From: Acidobacteriota bacterium
GTDB taxonomy: Bacteria > Acidobacteriota > Terriglobia > Acidiferrales > UBA7541
Assembly: GCA_003224075.1 (NCBI GenBank)
Contig: QHYF01000013.1
Span: 37,713 to 55,568 of the forward strand
Direction: 5' to 3'
Length of the DNA stretch: 17,856 nt
Shown here: positions 15,500-17,856 of the stretch, one piece after another
Numbering within the stretch: the stretch's first letter is position 1
Layout: the number at the start of each line of letters is the position of its first letter
Position numbers and translations under genes: made by a program
Notes under the pieces: generated by a model
The model's input: only the letters and a program-made list of their open reading frames with translations
What the model was told of the DNA's origin: nothing
The model's database searches: none

Positions 15500-17856
15500 T
15501 TGACGATTCTACTGGCCGCTCAAAGAAGAGTTTGTTCGCCGTTCGGTGTTTTTGCGGCCCGACTGTTGCGTTTCAGCGCGATCGTGCTTCTCTTTGCGGT
15601 CGCCTCGCGCGGCGCGGCCCCTGAAAACCGCCCTGCGGGTGCGTCTTCCTCCTCGCGTTCCTATCTCTTCTCCGCTTCCTTTGATTACGCGTCCGGCAAG
15701 GCCGTCATGGAAGACCGTTCGTCCGCCGATCCGCAGGCGGCTGCCGCGCAGCAATTTGTCATTGACCGCATCGAGTTTCTCGGCAACCGCCGCGTCCGCA
15801 GCGACACGCTGAAAGCTCGCATCTTCAGCCGCGAGGGCGATCCTTACAACGAAGAAACGCTGCGCCGCGATTTCCAGGCCTTGTGGAACACGCAATTCTT
15901 CGAGGACGTGAAGCTCCGCGTCGAAGACTCTCCCAGCCGTGCCAGCGGCAAGATCATTCTTTTCGAAGTCAAAGAACGCCCGCAGATTCGCCGCATTCGC
16001 TACGACGGCATCCACTCCGTTTCCGAATCGGACATTCTCGATCGCTTCAAGGAACGCAAGGTCGGCCTGAGCGTCGAAAGCCAGTTCGATCCCACAAAAA
16101 TAAAAAAAGCCGAAGTGGTCCTGAAGGAGCTCCTCGCCGAACACGGCCGCCAATTCGCCAAAGTCAGCCCGCAGTATGAGCGCATCGCCTCCAGCAACGC
16201 CGTCATTCTTGTTTTCAAAATCGAAGAAGGGCCCAAGGTCAAGGTCGGCCGAATCAAGTTCACCGGAAATCACGCTTTCAGCGACCGCAAGTTGATCCGC
16301 GCCATGCGCCACGACCGGCCCTACGCCATTCCTCTCTACTTCTGGTATATCCCCGTGCTCACAAAAACTTATGACCGCCAAAAGCTGAGCGAAGACCTCG
16401 AAGTCGGCGTTCGCGGCCTTTATCGCGATAACGGTTACTTCAAGGTTTCCGTCGGCGAACCGGTCCTCGAAAACCTCGACACTTCGAGTTTCCGCATGAA
16501 GATTCCGGTCGCCGGTCGCAGCCACGGCAAGGCCGTCAACATCACCATCCCCATTCAAGAAGGCGAACGCTACCGCATGGGCACGCTGAGGATCGTCAGC
16601 GCCGATCCGGACAAAGCCTTGTCCCTCAAGGTTGATGCGCTGAAGTCTGCTTTCCCCCTCAAGCAGGGCGACATCTTCTCCACCGAAAAAGTTCGCAAGG
16701 CCCTGGAGACCTACGGCAAGATTTACGGAGAATATGGATTTATCGACTTCACTCCGGAACCTTACACGGATATTGACGAGCAAAAGCAGTATTTCGTCCG
16801 CCGCATCGACTTCAGCGGCAACACCACGACGCGCGATAAGGTCATCCGCCGCGAGCTCATGATCGATGAAGGCCAGCTCTTCAACAAGCGCCTCTGGGAG
16901 ATGAGCATCCTGCGCCTCAACCAGCTCGATTACTTCGACAAAATCGAAGCCGACAAAGCCGCCGAAATCAAGCGCAACAGCAAAGAAGGCACCGTTGACA
17001 TCAATCTCAAGCTCAAGGAAAAGGGCAAGCAGTCCATCGGATTGCAGGGCGGCGTCAGCGGCCTCGCCGGCAGCTTCATCGGGCTAACCTATCAGACCAA
17101 CAATTTCCTCGGCCTCGGCGAAACTCTTACGTTTTCCGCGCAGTTCGGCGATCTCACGCGCAGCTTCCTTTTCGGTTTCACCGAGCCCTATCTCTTTGAC
17201 CGGCCCATCTCTACCGGTTTCACGATTTTCTCCAGCCGCTACAAATTTGACCAGGCCAGGCAGACGGCTCTCTTGCTGGGGCAATCCGTCAGCATCAACC
17301 CGCAATTCATTCAGAACTACAATCAGGACAGCACTGGCTTCACGCTCTTCGCCAGCTATCCCGTTCGAAGGCTCTCCTTCACCCGCATCGGCCTTCAATA
17401 CGGTCTCACGCGCACGAACATCACGGCCTTCAACGAAGCCTCCAAGCTGCTGTTCACGCAATTGCAGTTCCGCAGCATCGCCGGTCCCAGCGCGCTCAAC
17501 GGAATCGTCTCCAGCACCATCACACCCACGATTACCTATAACACCGTCAACCATCCCATTAACCCCACCGGCGGGAAGAGCTACTTCTATTCGACGGCGT
17601 TCTCCGGCGGTCCGCTCGGCGGCAATGTGAAGAGCATCTCCAATGTCTTCGATTGGAAGCTGTACCATCCGGTGAACAAGCGCCGCAACGTTTTGGGCTT
17701 TCACGCTTCTGGCGCTTTTATCACCGGCTATGGCGGCGGCGAACCGCCTCCCTATAGCCGCTTCTACATGGGCGGCGAATCTGATATCCGCGGCTTCGAT
17801 ATTCGCTCCATCACCCCCGTCACTTTTATTCCCGTGGCCACAAATCAACAGTTTAC
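15500..17856 (+). CDS. bamA: Outer-membrane protein assembly factor BamA (3' end cut off)
   Basis: BamA folds and inserts beta-barrel proteins into the outer membrane. The visible 785 residues run off the window. TTG 15500 is the most upstream reasonable start and gives a signal peptide (RLLRFSAIVLLFAVASRGAA); a TTG at 15566 would give a shorter one, and neither has a strong Shine-Dalgarno sequence. Five POTRA domains follow, at about 86-161, 162-245, 246-356, 357-430 and 431-510 (for example FVIDRIEFLGNRRV, KVGRIKFTGNHAF, YFVRRIDFSGNTTT). The barrel begins near 511, with the loop-6 IRGF motif (FYMGGESDIRGFDI) near the window end. POTRA3 has an insertion with YAIPLYFWYIPVL, common for the domain that contacts the barrel. 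It lies 76 bp after clpC on the same strand. Confidence 0.95.
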   Translation, partial: MTILLAAQRRVCSPFGVFAARLLRFSAIVLLFAVASRGAAPENRPAGASSSSRSYLFSASFDYASGKAVMEDRSSADPQAAAAQQFVIDRIEFLGNRRVRSDTLKARIFSREGDPYNEETLRRDFQALWNTQFFEDVKLRVEDSPSRASGKIILFEVKERPQIRRIRYDGIHSVSESDILDRFKERKVGLSVESQFDPTKIKKAEVVLKELLAEHGRQFAKVSPQYERIASSNAVILVFKIEEGPKVKVGRIKFTGNHAFSDRKLIRAMRHDRPYAIPLYFWYIPVLTKTYDRQKLSEDLEVGVRGLYRDNGYFKVSVGEPVLENLDTSSFRMKIPVAGRSHGKAVNITIPIQEGERYRMGTLRIVSADPDKALSLKVDALKSAFPLKQGDIFSTEKVRKALETYGKIYGEYGFIDFTPEPYTDIDEQKQYFVRRIDFSGNTTTRDKVIRRELMIDEGQLFNKRLWEMSILRLNQLDYFDKIEADKAAEIKRNSKEGTVDINLKLKEKGKQSIGLQGGVSGLAGSFIGLTYQTNNFLGLGETLTFSAQFGDLTRSFLFGFTEPYLFDRPISTGFTIFSSRYKFDQARQTALLLGQSVSINPQFIQNYNQDSTGFTLFASYPVRRLSFTRIGLQYGLTRTNITAFNEASKLLFTQLQFRSIAGPSALNGIVSSTITPTITYNTVNHPINPTGGKSYFYSTAFSGGPLGGNVKSISNVFDWKLYHPVNKRRNVLGFHASGAFITGYGGGEPPPYSRFYMGGESDIRGFDIRSITPVTFIPVATNQQF

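Noticed and set aside
15509..16783. 424-codon open frame antisense to bamA
   Set aside because: It is opposite clear POTRA domains; the translated product is repetitive Val/Ala/Asp-rich sequence typical of a shadow frame.

Overview
The window looks like a piece of chromosome from a Gram-negative bacterium of moderately high GC, most likely an Acidobacteriota member (Koribacter/Terriglobia-like). This is inferred from three things: the lysS - lolC/E - lolD - clpC - bamA order, the protein flavour, and outer-membrane genes (BamA, Lol) next to a two-AAA-domain ClpC. I see no rRNA, tRNA, CRISPR array, insertion sequence or phage gene, so this is mostly core and envelope housekeeping DNA.

Left part (1-4218). 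A truncated secreted retropepsin-like protein (minus strand) diverges from a TetR-family regulator across a 78-bp gap that holds a perfect 12-bp palindrome. Next, on the minus strand, come an HD-domain hydrolase and ispG (MEP isoprenoid pathway). A 447-bp gap carries a strong sigma-70-type promoter. This drives a zinc-ribbon/XRE-type regulator and possibly a small His-rich ORF overlapping its end. The unit closes with a strong hairpin terminator that probably works in both directions.

Middle part (4254-8937, minus strand). Reading in the direction of transcription: an unknown helical protein, an ECF sigma factor, its zf-HC2 membrane anti-sigma partner, a secreted DUF4097-like beta protein, shikimate kinase (aroK) and a secreted protein of unknown function. 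The genes are tightly packed from the anti-sigma gene onward. This looks like an envelope-stress regulatory module with aroK embedded in it.

Right part (9061-17856, plus strand). lysS starts at TTG behind a good promoter. It is followed by a LolC/E-type permease, a 348-bp gap without a convincing gene, the LolD ATPase, ClpC, and BamA (cut off by the window end inside its barrel). The set joins lysyl-tRNA charging, lipoprotein release, protein quality control and outer-membrane assembly.

The most unusual observation is in clpC. The second AAA+ domain lacks its Walker A P-loop: eight residues (expected GPTGVGKT) are absent in frame between Leu537 and Glu538, at nt 14631|14632. Flanking residues, D2 Walker B, pore loop and sensor 2 are all intact, as is the whole of D1. 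The protein should therefore be unable to bind ATP normally in D2. The loss could be natural, a sequencing or assembly error, or an introduced edit; the sequence alone cannot decide.
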